From contig OY811985.1 of NCBI GenBank assembly GCA_963681505.1, forward strand, positions 3,436,549-3,500,548: 64,000 nt of DNA, written 5' to 3'. The translations under genes and the position numbers were made by a program. This document shows, piece by piece, positions 27,191 through 46,931 of the stretch; the first letter of the stretch is position 1, and each line of letters starts with the position of its first letter. The notes under the pieces are model-generated. The model did no database searches. It was not told the DNA's origin and worked only from the letters and a program-made list of their open reading frames with translations. This stretch comes from Eunapius fragilis (taxonomy: Eukaryota > Porifera > Demospongiae > Spongillida > Spongillidae).

Positions 27191-27694
27191 GCAAACATCC
27201 AGCTGCTATTATGATGCTTGTGTGCTGTCATGTATCCATTATATATGTATATGTAATTAGTATGAAGAGGATCTTACTGCAGTCCGAAATAACAACTCAC
27301 CTTTCAGTTTTGTATCAGAATTCCCTCACTTCTTCTACATGCATGAAAATACAAGTCAACTTTGTTATCTTTGTTGATTGGTGTGATCACGTGGTTATTG
27401 ATCCAGACGTACGTGCAGTGACTATTACCAATGTTTACTGTTGGCGAAAAGTAGGAGGCTGAAATAATTCACTTAGATACAGGACGTTGGCTGCGGGGTA
27501 TGTTTTAGAGGACATTGGAGGAAGTAGTGTCATCTGTAGCATCTCCCCTTCAGCCCAGCATACGATACTGTACGTGCGCATGCGGAACAAATGCAAATGG
27601 TTGACCGTCACTTTGTGCACAACCCGATTAGAGGTAAGTATGACATCTGTGAGTTTAAAAAAAAAATTACAGCTAGTGCCGATCCTTTTAAGAT

Positions 27695-28861
27695 ATGGCT
27701 GACGCTTGCCTCATCGTACTGAACTCGAAGTTTTATGGCCTCGAGGCTTTTATCAAAGCCAAGTGGATGAACTGTTAGTGATCAGCAAGTAGTTATGTAT
27801 TAACGCGGTGACCTGCTGATCCCTTTATAGTCGCTGTCCATGTTTGCGCTGATGGTGGAGCGAATTCGCTGTACGATGTCATGGATGCAAAAGAACGACT
27901 GAAGTAGGGAAACCTATTACCTGCGATTGATTAATTTGATGTGCGCTTATTAATAATAATAAGGTACATACCGAAGTACATTTGCGGAGACCTGGATTCG
28001 ATCAGACCAGAAGTGTTACATTTTTATGAACAAATGGTAACTTGGGCATACTTAGCTTTATAAATTCGCTCGTTATATATCTGCATTCCTCAATAGGGGT
28101 CGAAAGTGGAGGAGTTGACAGACCAAAATGCTACTGATTTTTCAAAAACACTTGACTATATAACAGAGTGTGAAAGCTTAGCTAAAGGCCAGGTTTGTCT
28201 TTTATAGTGACAGTGGAATGAAATGTATAAACAACACCTTATGTTTATGAAAAACATTCAGAGCACTCCTGGTTGAGTGATGCTAGGCGAATGGGACATT
28301 CAGTTTATTGTTTATTGAATGCCATCACCTTTTGTCTCCATTATTCCAACTGCAGTTGCAATTGCGGCCAGTATACGTTCTCAATGCATTGTGGGGACGG
28401 TTTGATCAAACTCTGGGAAACGTATCCACTCTGTATTCTTTTGCAAGCCATCATGATATTCCAGTGTACTTACTGTCTGAAGATTCACTTGTATTTATTC
28501 TCCAACCGGTATTGTTTTTGAATAATTTAAATTCATCCTTTACTGCAATCATTTCCACAGGGCAGTCATACCATCAAAATAGGCACTGGCTATGAAGAGG
28601 GACATTGTGGTGTAGTGCCTGTGGGTAGTGTCTGTAGGTCCTGTTCCACCACTGGACTTGAGTGGAACTTGGGTATGTTTACATGATGCAATATCAGCCA
28701 TACCTGTTGACACATGCAATAAACTAGATCATACCTCAATGGAAATGGGAAAGCTGGTCAGTACATGCAACCTGCTGAAGAAAGGTGTGAAGGAGGTTAC
28801 TGTAGTGACCACTGACCCTTTATTATGGACCATGTCTCACACTCTGTTGGCTAATCGCTAG
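27695..28861 (+). CDS. TPK1: Thiamin pyrophosphokinase
   Basis: Transfers pyrophosphate from ATP to thiamin to make thiamin diphosphate; cytosolic homodimer. Seven exons in phase: 27695-27773, 27831-27903, 27964-28036, 28097-28192, 28356-28508, 28561-28672 and 28728-28861. They encode 239 residues, next to about 243 in vertebrates. Family landmarks in order: VCADGGANSLYDVM, YICGDLDSIRPEVLHFY, ATDFSKTLDY (the usual position is occupied by an acidic DxTDFxK motif), NALWGRFDQTLGNVSTLY, CSTTGLEWNL and TDPLLWTM near the C-terminus. The aspartates of GDLDS and TDF fit the metal and substrate site known from this family. The gene ends 142 bp from the DZIP1 stop codon, in convergent orientation. Confidence 0.95.
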
Positions 28862-28966
28862 CTATTCAATGTATGTGTACGCATGTATATGTGTCGTGAT
28901 TCAATGTACATGTATGTGTCATGAAAAAAATAACGTTGCATGTATAATATATGTACACACAGGACA

Positions 28967-28972
28967 TTTATT
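28967..28972 (-). terminator. AATAAA polyadenylation signal for DZIP1
   Basis: TTTATT on the plus strand reads AATAAA on the minus strand, 32 bp past the DZIP1 stop codon at 29004-29006. Its position suits the 3' end of DZIP1; the convergent TPK1 transcript must end in the same 140-bp gap. Confidence 0.55.
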
Positions 28973-29003
28973 ACACAAAACATTTCAAGATAGCTTCAAG
29001 CAA

Positions 29004-36907
<7,904 letters not shown>

Positions 36908-37713
36908 TTCACTGCGATCATGTGTTTCAAACAGAATGTTGTCATGCCAACAGGGTTAACGAAATATGCCGAAGGGTGTGGCTAACAATCCCTACTACGC
37001 TAATTTGCATTCTAACCGCCCACGCTCAATTTCAAGGGCTGACACATAACACCATTTAACCTAAGCAAGCTAGCCTGTGAACAGAGTACACACTTAGGTT
37101 AGAGTTAGGAATATTAATGTTGTCCCCGTATATAGTAAAGAATTACCTAGTATGCATTTCAATGCCTTCAACCTTCAGGGGTGCATGATTTGTTTATACA
37201 AACTGCTCTTGGTATCCACACTTTAACCCTTTTGCTAAGTTAGGGAATTTGAAAATGCCACCAGGGTGAGTGGGCCCTATAATAGTTCAATGTCGCCTTT
37301 AGTTTTTTTCTACATCAGAAGTCTTGTTACAACAGCATAGTTGCATACAAACGTATTGGCACTATTGCTTCAATGCATTCTCATAAACAGGATGGCGTCT
37401 AGTTTGATTTTGTACTGCTACACTCAGTATCATGTGTATTTGTGGGTCACAATCGTTGCACAATTGCTCATCTGGTTCCTACATGACCATTTAATCAACC
37501 TCACATGCTCAGCCTGCCAACCTCTATATTATAATGTATATGTTCATTACTTAATGCATATGGTTCTAACAATAAATTGCACAAATATAATATAATCCAC
37601 ACAGATAAGTATAGACTGCTGGTATTATAAAATAAAAACAGAGCTCAATATGTATCACTGAAGAGGTGGTCTCTTTTCATGCACAGAACACTGACAATTG
37701 ACTACTGCTTAGT
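36908..37713. other. Intergenic gap between DZIP1 and TPP2
   Basis: About 800 bp upstream of the DZIP1 start codon and downstream of the TPP2 stop codon (both on the minus strand). It must hold the DZIP1 promoter and the TPP2 3' end. AT-rich, no exon or clear element seen. Confidence 0.4.
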
Positions 37714-37856
37714 TCAGAAGAGCTGGTACTTGTCTGGGTATCTTCTGAACACCCACCTCTGCCTATTTTCAGCACAATGGTTCCAGCCAAGCAACTGATA
37801 GTACTGTAAAAAAAAGTATTAGATTGTGTGTGTGTGTGTGTGTGCATGTGTGTGTG

Positions 37857-37895
<39 letters not shown>

Positions 37896-40800
37896 GTGTA
37901 TGTGTGCAGATGATTCTTGCTATTCAAAGAAATTCTTGTTCACCTTGATTATATCATTTTCTATCACCTTGGAGGGACCCTTTTCAGCCATTTCCTCCTC
38001 CAACAACTTGATTGCTATAGCATAGTGTCTGCACAGCAGGACATATTTTGTACGAACACTTCTCATCTAATTGTGGACATAAATTTAGAACACAATGCAA
38101 ACACTGTATATTTACAAACACACCCTTGCATCCTTCTGGTCCAATAGTTTGTGTAGTTCAATATATGTTTCTGACAGCTGAGGACTACTGCCTTGTCGAA
38201 GAAGGACATTTGCCTGGAAGAATGGCAAAAAATATCTTAATGGCTTACATATCCACTCATAGCCATCTACATAGTCTATTAACATGTATACTTCTCAAGC
38301 TAATACCTCCCATCTAACAGATGTACGCAGGCCTTGGGTGTAAGTTCAAGCTAGCAGCATACACAATGCAGCAATATGAATGCTGCAGTGCTGAAGAGTT
38401 GTTCAAATCTTCCCATCAATATGTAGGCATGAGTGCATTTGGATTGACAATTACACTCAAAAAGGAGGGTGCCCACTGCCCAGTTCCACAAAACCATTCC
38501 TGTCTTTGCCATGAATGTAAGATGAACTCAACTTTTCACCTTTCTACACATCTTCAAGGCTGAGCCTCCCCCCCAAATTTTTCTATGAGAATAATATTAA
38601 ATAGTTCAACTATCAGGTGCAATTAGAATCGTCTAAACCGTAATGCCAGACGTCACATTATGATTATCTTTGGAGTTTTCATTTGATTTAATTTGTATGA
38701 AGACCAAGTGTTATTTGCATGCATGCATCCATGCAATTCGTGACTGAACTGCATATGTGTATACGTTAAATGTCTCGATTCATGAAATCTGCGCGGTACT
38801 AAGTATTTAGTGTAGACATGTATACCAGTTGGTTTAATTGTGAATACTCATGTATGCATGAGGAATATTAATTAACGCATATAGAAGTGCATCAATATTT
38901 TCCTTACACGTAAAGTTCACATCAACATATGCGTTCATGAAATATCCATAAATGATTCCCCAATTATATCAGCACTTTTTTGTATCACTGTATTAGCATG
39001 CACTGGTGGATCGTTGCTATACATTCATTTTGTATGGCCAGATGAATTATAAACATTCCTGCATTTTTGCTAGCAAGAAGAATGGAAAAGTTAAAGCTGC
39101 TGGGGCTTTGCCCCAGGCGCCATTGGGGAGCTTACAGCGCTCCCCCAATGGAGGGGGAACGCCCCCTCCCGCACCCACCCCCTTGGTCCATAAGCCCGCC
39201 CCCCCAAACTTAGAAAGTTGTCTACGGCCATGTAAAGCTCCGTGCAAATACTTACATAATTAAAATCATTCATAACCAAAAATCACTAGTAATGGTACTC
39301 TACATGTATGTGTATCACTGAAATTAGAAAACAATTTGGAACGGGAGCCAATATATATCCATGCATATGACACATAAATTCTCCTCACTTCTAGTATCAG
39401 GCAATCTACCAAAGTGTTCCTTGACTTCTCCATTGCACTGCAACACACACAAACATAATACATGTATGCGAGAAATGCGATAGCTTTCATACCTATTTGT
39501 TTCAGCAGCATGTGCACTAAGATCACACTTCATTCCAGCATGCATCAGAATCTGTGTAATGTCCAACTGGCATGCACAATACATGGATGGTGGTTACAGA
39601 TACATCATCACATTCCTCTGGCAAATTTATATGTACACTGCACATTACCCAATATAGGTAATACTCATTATAACATGAGGCAATTATTGGATCTCTAGTC
39701 TACACAACCAATTCCCATTACCCCAACCATAATGGAGGATTTATCCATTGCTTGCGTAAATCTCTTGGCATAATAAGAATGATGGGTAACACATCTGTTA
39801 CGGGGTGTTGTATATCGCACAATTTTACATATATATTTCAAGCAGAAGTGCATAACAATGCTCACACACACACACAAACAAAATTGTGAGCAGCACACAT
39901 AGGTATATTAGAAAGTTTACTTTGGAACGTATTTTGGATACAAGTTCCGCGATGTCTGCATGCACAGTCTGCAGATTGAAAAGACAAAATTTGATTCAAG
40001 CATTATGCCAACAAACTGTACCTCTGATTTCGCTTCCAAAATTCTCAGCCTGGCCATTAAGAAATCAATTTCCTCACCAAACTGAGCCTCAAGTTCATTG
40101 GGTGGAACGGCTCCTGCCCTACAAGACACAGTAAGGGATGGTATTCAAGAGGGGCCCAGAGAGCGTTACCACAGCCGAGCACTATGCATGCATTCACGAA
40201 CACGACATGCACGCACTCACTTCATCCAGTTCAGTTGGAATTCTCTCAGGGCCCTTGCATAGTCTGAGGTTCCATCACTGCATGGTGGCTGTGATGCACC
40301 AGACACACCTCCTTTGGGTGCCTTCACTGCCTTTGGACCAACAATGTATTGCAGTGGATAACTGACCTGTGGATGGATGTAGGGACACATGACCTCCTCC
40401 CATCTCCTTCCGCAAGACACACTAACTGCACCTTCTTTTTAACATCATCCAGTTTACAGAGGGTGAACCGTCCACTCAGTATATCTCCGGGATGGGCCCC
40501 AACTTTAGCAAGTCTTAACAAAACAGACAACAGTTAATAAATTTCATATTTGTGAAAGGATCCTATGACAGTTACATATTGGCCAACCTCCTACAGTAAC
40601 TGGCACTAACACTGGCACAGACAGTTGGGGTAAGAAGGGGTAATAAAGGGAACTTGTGTGGTATTATAGAAGGTGGGATGTGGGTGTGGTTCTCTCTGCC
40701 AGTGCCCACCTATGGGGCACTGGAAGAGGGGGGGGGGGGGGAACTAATGGATGTGGGTGTGGTTCCCTCTGCACCTAGGGGTACTGGGAGGGAACTAATG

Positions 40801-43800
40801 GATGTGGGTGTGGTTCCCTCTGCACCTAGGGGTACTGGGAGGGAACTAATGGATGTGGGTATGGTTCCCTCTGCACCTAGGGGTACTGGGAGGGAACTAA
40901 TGGATGTGGGTGTGGTTCCCTCTGCCCACCTAGGGATACTGGGGAGAAAAACTAATGGGTGTGGGTGTGGTTCCCTCTGCCCACCTAAGGAGGCACTATA
41001 CCACTGTTCTTTCATAGAGATGCAGAAAGCATTCTGCTATGAAAACAGACACGCAATCAAAATAAATATAGGTTAGGCACTGAAACTGAGAATCTTTATG
41101 TACATGTACATGGTTTAGAACCCCCCACCCCCCAAGGGTCCCCTGGACTGCAGCATCCTGTATGACAGTGACGACTACAAAGGGCCCAAGGGTATTCTAA
41201 ATCATGTGCATCCCAAAGGCTTAGTGCCTCACCAATTTAGACAATAGCAACGTGCACAATAAATCATCATACAAAGCAATAAGATACAAACATAGCAACC
41301 ATTTAACTGAAGCTATGTTTACTGATAGTAACGAGTGGATTTCTGATGTCATGATCAGAACGTTGTGTACAACATGGGGTAAACAGGGTACAAAAGAACC
41401 ATTCATTGCCTGTGTCAGCACATGATATGTCCCATCTGCCACTAGGAATTGAACACTAGTCTACCCTGCAATGCAGAACTCCGTTATCTGAAACTTAAAT
41501 TTTTAAATGTAATGTCGGGCAGTACAGATCAATTTTTTAAAAGTATCCAAGAGTGTCGAGTTAATGTGTACGTTGTGAATGCTATTTAGTAACATATCAT
41601 ATCATGCAACTGAATGGCAAAAAGAAGGTTTCTAATTGCCATGAATTCTAAGTGCCAGAATGGGAGATTCTAAGTGCTTGGGGCACTTAGAATCTCCTCC
41701 CTTCTGGTAACCTACCATGTTTAGACCCCTGCAATTAACCAATCAGATTGTGAATCACATTAGCTATTGTCTAAATATATAGAAAAATGGAGTGGCCGCT
41801 ATGGTACGTAGAGAGAGGGGACACAGCTTGCATTTGTGATGCATAGGCAGTCACTTACTTTTCATCACTCAGTGAAGACAGGTAGATGGGTATCATCTTG
41901 CCAGGTCTGGAGGACTTTGAAGGAAACTTGATTCCATTGGTGAATATGCCCACACGGGTATTCCCAGTATCCAGCGTGAGGGTGGAGTTCACTTTAAATT
42001 CAAGGAGAATAGTAATATCTTTCAACGCCTCCAATTGTGTTTTGTCAGAATGTCGAATCTACAGCAACAGAATAATTACTATTAACGTGCAACTACATCA
42101 CCACTGCACAAACACATCACCACTGCACTAACACATCACCACTGCACTAACACATCACCACTGCACTTACACATCACCACTGCACAAACACATCACCACT
42201 GCACTAACACATCACCACTGCACTAACACATCACCACTGCACTAACACATCACCATTGCACTAACACATCACCACTGCACTAACACATCACCACTGCACT
42301 AACACATCACCACTATCACCACTACACAAACACATCACCACTGCACTAACACATCACCACTGCACTAACACATCACCACTACACTAACACATCACACTGC
42401 ACTAACACATCACCACTGCACTAACACATCATCACTGTGAACACATCACCACTACACTAACACATCACCATGATATTAACACATCACACTATTACCACTA
42501 CACAAATACATCACCACTGCACTAACACATCACCATGATATTAACACATCACCACTATTACCACTACACAAACACATCACCACTGCACTAACACATCCCG
42601 CATTTTAGAACTGTGCCTCACTATACAAGTATATGTATCATCACCACCACATAACCATTACCCAAATAGAGAAGTGTTTACTACAGAATTTACTAGAATC
42701 ATCTTCACAATTTTACGTGAGACCACCTCTGAGAGTATAAGTGCATTTTTTGGTTTCAGGGGCCAAAATGTTATGTTTCATCATTTCCTGCTTATTTTAT
42801 TAAGGCCTTCTACTGGTAGAAAAGTTTTAGGCCGGCATAATTCTGCATAATGATTCTCACTAGTGCAGTGCTACAAATTGTTCTTTTTATAGTACTCAGA
42901 CAATAAGACCAGCCAATGCACACACCTGAATCGGTTGGAAAATAACTCATGTCCCCCAATATATACTGTACACTGCATTCACATCTATTGCACAAAAAAC
43001 CTCTTTACTCCAAACACCCACCCAAACCAGTGCCTCAGACACATACCACAACACCCTACTATCTTGACCATCTTCACTAGATCATCCTCATATGACAACT
43101 AGATCATCCTCACATGTCATCCTGCATGAACATACCTGAAGCTTTATCACATAGTCCCCTTTGTCCAGCTTGGCCGAGTACTGCTTTGGATAGGCATCCC
43201 CAGCACAGAGGAACTGCTTGTTCTGGTCATACAGCATCCACAGCTGCCCCCCATAGGGACTCTCGTACAAGAGGTCAGACATCAGTGGCACACTGGGACG
43301 CACCTCTGTGCTGTGCATCTGTGCAAATGTGGCACAAATTTAACAAGACATGCTGAGACGTATAGAAAACATTCCAAACAGGGGAGAGGGAGGAGGTAAT
43401 AGTGGTGAGGAAGAGGGAAGAGGTAATAGTGGTGAGGGAGAGGGAGGAGGTAATAGTGGTGAGGGAGAGGGAGGAGGTAATAGTGGTGAGGGAGAGGGAG
43501 GAGGTAATAGTGGTGAGGGAGAGGGAGGAGGTAATAGTGGAGAGGGAAGAGGTAATAGTGGTGAGGGAGAGGGAGGAGGTAATAGTGGTGAGGGAGAGGG
43601 AGGAGGTAATAGTGGTGAGGGAGAGGGAGGAGGTAATAGTGGAGAGGGAAGAGGTAATAGTGGTGAGGGAGAGGGAGGAGGTAATAGTGGTGAGGGAGAG
43701 GGAGGAGGTAATAGTGGAGAGGGAAGAGGTAATAGTGGTGAGGGAGAGGGAGGAGGTAATAGTGGTGAGGGAGAGGGAGGAGGTAATAGTGGAGAGGGAA

Positions 43801-46800
43801 GAGGTAATAGTGGTGAGGGAGAGGGAGGAGGTAATAGTGGTGAGGGAGAGGGAGGAGGTAATAGTGGTGAGGGAGAGGGAGGAGGTAATAGTGGTGAGGC
43901 AGAGGGATGAGGTAATAGTGGTGAGGGAGAGGGAGGAGGTACTAGTGGTGAGGGAGAGGGAGGAGGTAATAGTGGTGAGGGAGAGGGAGGAGGTACTAGT
44001 GTGAGGGAGAGGGAGGAGGTAATAGTGTGAGGGAGAGGGAGGAGGTAATAGTGGTGAGGGAGAGGGAGGAGGTAATAGTGGTGAGGGAGAGGGAGGAGGT
44101 AATAGTGTGAGGGAGAGGGAGGAGGTAATAGTGGTGAGGGAGAGGGAGGAGGTACTAGTGTGAGGGAGAGGGAGGAGGTAATAGTGGTGAGGGAGAGGGA
44201 GAGGCAATAGTGGTGAGGGAGAGGGAGGAGGTAATAGTGTGAGGGAGAGGGAGGAGGTAATAGTGGTGAGGGAGAGGGAGGAGGTAATAGTGTGAGTGAG
44301 GGAAGACATATACAAAGGGTCACGATACAACCCAATCATGTCACCAACTGGTGGTGTCTTTTTTTATGATACACCCACATGAACATCCAAACAAGCCCAA
44401 CACAAAAAAAAAAAAAATAGTACCATCCTTTCATGAATACATGCACCTGGCCTCCAAATAATTGCTCCCATGGTGATAAGCTATTTGAGATGATCGATGT
44501 GACACACTGTGTGAATGAACTACCAAATATGTCAGCAGCATCAATTTGTAAATATGTACCTGCACAAGTACCTACACAAGTACCTGCACAAGTACCTGCA
44601 CAAGTACCTGCAAAAGTACCTACACAAGTACCTGCACAAGTACCTGCACAAGTACCTGCGCAAGTACCTGCACAAGTACCTGCACAAGTACCTGCACAAG
44701 TACCTGCGCAAGTACCTGCGCAAGTACCTGCACAAGTACCTACACAAGTACCTGCACAAGTACCTGCACAAGTACCTGCGCAAGTACCTGCACAAGTACC
44801 TGCACAAGTACCTGCACAAGTACCTGCACAAGTACCTGCACAAGTACCTGCACAAGTACCTGCACAAGTACCTGCACAAGTACCTGCACAAGTACCTGCA
44901 CAAGTACCTGCACAAGTACCTGCACAAGTACCTACACAAGTACCTACACAAGTACCTGCACAAGTACCTGCACAAGTACCTGCACAAGTACCTGCACAAG
45001 TACCTGCACAAGTACCTGCAAAAGTACCTACACAAGTACCTACGCAAGTACCTGCACAAGTACCTGCGCAAGTACCTGCACAAGTACCTGCATATAAGCT
45101 ATGCAAACACAATCACTCACACAATGGAAGTTGTAGGTTAGGACAAGTTCATATATCTGCACACCGCTGGGTAGTATGTCCCTTACACCAAGAGGTCTTA
45201 TGATGAAATCAATGGGCCTGCAGGGGTATAATCAATGGAGATTACCAGACACTACAACCCACACTGCATTTATCTCAAATAGCCTTCCAGGATAACACCA
45301 CACCTTGAATGCAATTGCAAACATGAATATATCAAAGGTGCCAAACATTCCATGTAATTAATACACTACCAGTTCAGCACACACCCCTGGCTCCTTCACA
45401 GTAACTCACCTCTTCGGAACTATGTGATGTGTCAGTTTGAACTCTGGATTGATCTGTTCCTGTCCATAACCAGAAAGTACCTCCAGTCTGGTCCACCCAG
45501 CACAACTATGCTGCAAAATGAATGCGTACACAGGCTGAGTACCACTACAGCATAGCGACATGCTAGGACTTACAAGGGTAACTGCTGGCAGACTTGGCTG
45601 AAGGCTATGGAAGGTGATCTTCACAGACAGACGAGCACTGATCATTTCTGACCATAGCTGTGTCAGGCAAATCTCCAGTGTCCTGTTCTCCTAAGGCACA
45701 AAGCAGTGGTATAAACCTAACACCACATATATGAACATGTACCCCTCCTCCCCATCCTTTTGATCATCACATGTAACCCTCCTCCCTATCCTTCTTCATC
45801 ATCACATGTACCCCTCCTTCCCATCCTTCATCATCACATGTACCCCTCCTCCCCATCCTTCATCATCATCACATGTACCCCTCCTTCCCATCCATCATCA
45901 TTACCACCACTGCAATCACACTGCTGTGTGTGCTATTTGGTTCCAGTGTCATAACTTCTCCATGCTCGTGTTCTCTGTAGAACTTCTCTGGAACAAGCTG
46001 GACAGTGTGGGCATTGATCCGAGCACGGTGGTCAGTACACAAGTTGGTCAGTTCCAGCTCTGTTCAAGGGGATGGAATGACCACATGTGGGCACTACTCA
46101 CGTGTACAAATACCTCCTACAAATCACTATCCATGTGTACATGTACGTCCTACTTGTAAATCACTACTACATTCCACCCCAACCCATTACAACTTTGGCC
46201 TGCATCCATTTCCTCCTCTACACACCATTTCATATACTCATTGAGGTTGTACATCCGATACACAAGGCTGCCAAAGAGTTGCTTGCCAAAAACAGTGTGT
46301 AATAAACTGATACAACATTTTGCTTACACAAAGAAAACTCTCAACTCCTCACTGTTTCCCTAGTACTCAGAGACACCCACATGCAAATGGCTTTACAATA
46401 TAAGAATGCCTGCAAACTACTAGTTGTACAAGCACATGTACACAACACAACAACCATTCGCACCTGCCCACGTAGAATCTTTCGGCACGTGAAAGAAGTA
46501 ACGGTACAATTTCACATCTGAGAAATCCAATGATGGTAAGGAGAAGGTCCTGCTTTCCTTTAATCTGATGTCACAGGAACAAACATGAGCACAGGAAAGT
46601 GGACATACAGGCCAAAAACATGCACAACACTGAAACAAACATACTGTGTGGGAATGATGACAGTGACAGGGACTCTGAATAATGGACACTTGTTAGCAGT
46701 GCTATTTGAGTCATGTGCACACACCTGGTGGTGGAAAGGTCATGGTGGTCTATGCTGTAACAAAATGTATACCTCAGCGAAGTGAGCTCCAGGCTCTAGT

Positions 46801-46867
46801 CCACTCAGCTCAACTTCAATGACAAACTGACGCACTGTTTTCAGAGTAAGAAGTACATCACATATGT

Positions 46868-46931
<64 letters not shown>

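Larger units (their letters stand above)
25060..27694. other. Region between Smad and TPK1
   Basis: It contains a 30-bp minisatellite (25226-25425), a foldback element (25943-26184), a degenerate plus-strand retrotransposon relic (about 26590-27190), and about 500 bp before TPK1 in which no exon is supported. Sequence near 27480-27640 has an open frame of 71 codons but no recognisable features; it may be TPK1 leader. Confidence 0.5.

Noticed and set aside
38029..38123. Phase-correct 51-bp bridging exon in TPP2 (38051-38101)
   Set aside because: It would require two introns of only 22-25 nt, shorter than plausible; left as an unresolved junction.
38327..38420. Minus-strand block reading [16 protein letters not shown], considered as a TPP2 C-terminal exon
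   Set aside because: It cannot be joined in phase to exon 38213-38124, which itself joins directly to exon 39437-39389 in phase 0.
43275..45203. Several open frames of 180-354 codons on both strands
   Set aside because: They follow the 27-bp and 12-bp tandem arrays; periods divisible by three keep all stop-free frames open. Only the piece 43318-43136 is real (a TPP2 exon).
46216..46305. Minus-strand block reading [19 protein letters not shown], considered as a TPP2 exon
   Set aside because: The flanking exons 46564-46464 and 46059-45956 join in phase without it and cover the expected region of the family; it may still be an alternative exon, but nothing shows this.
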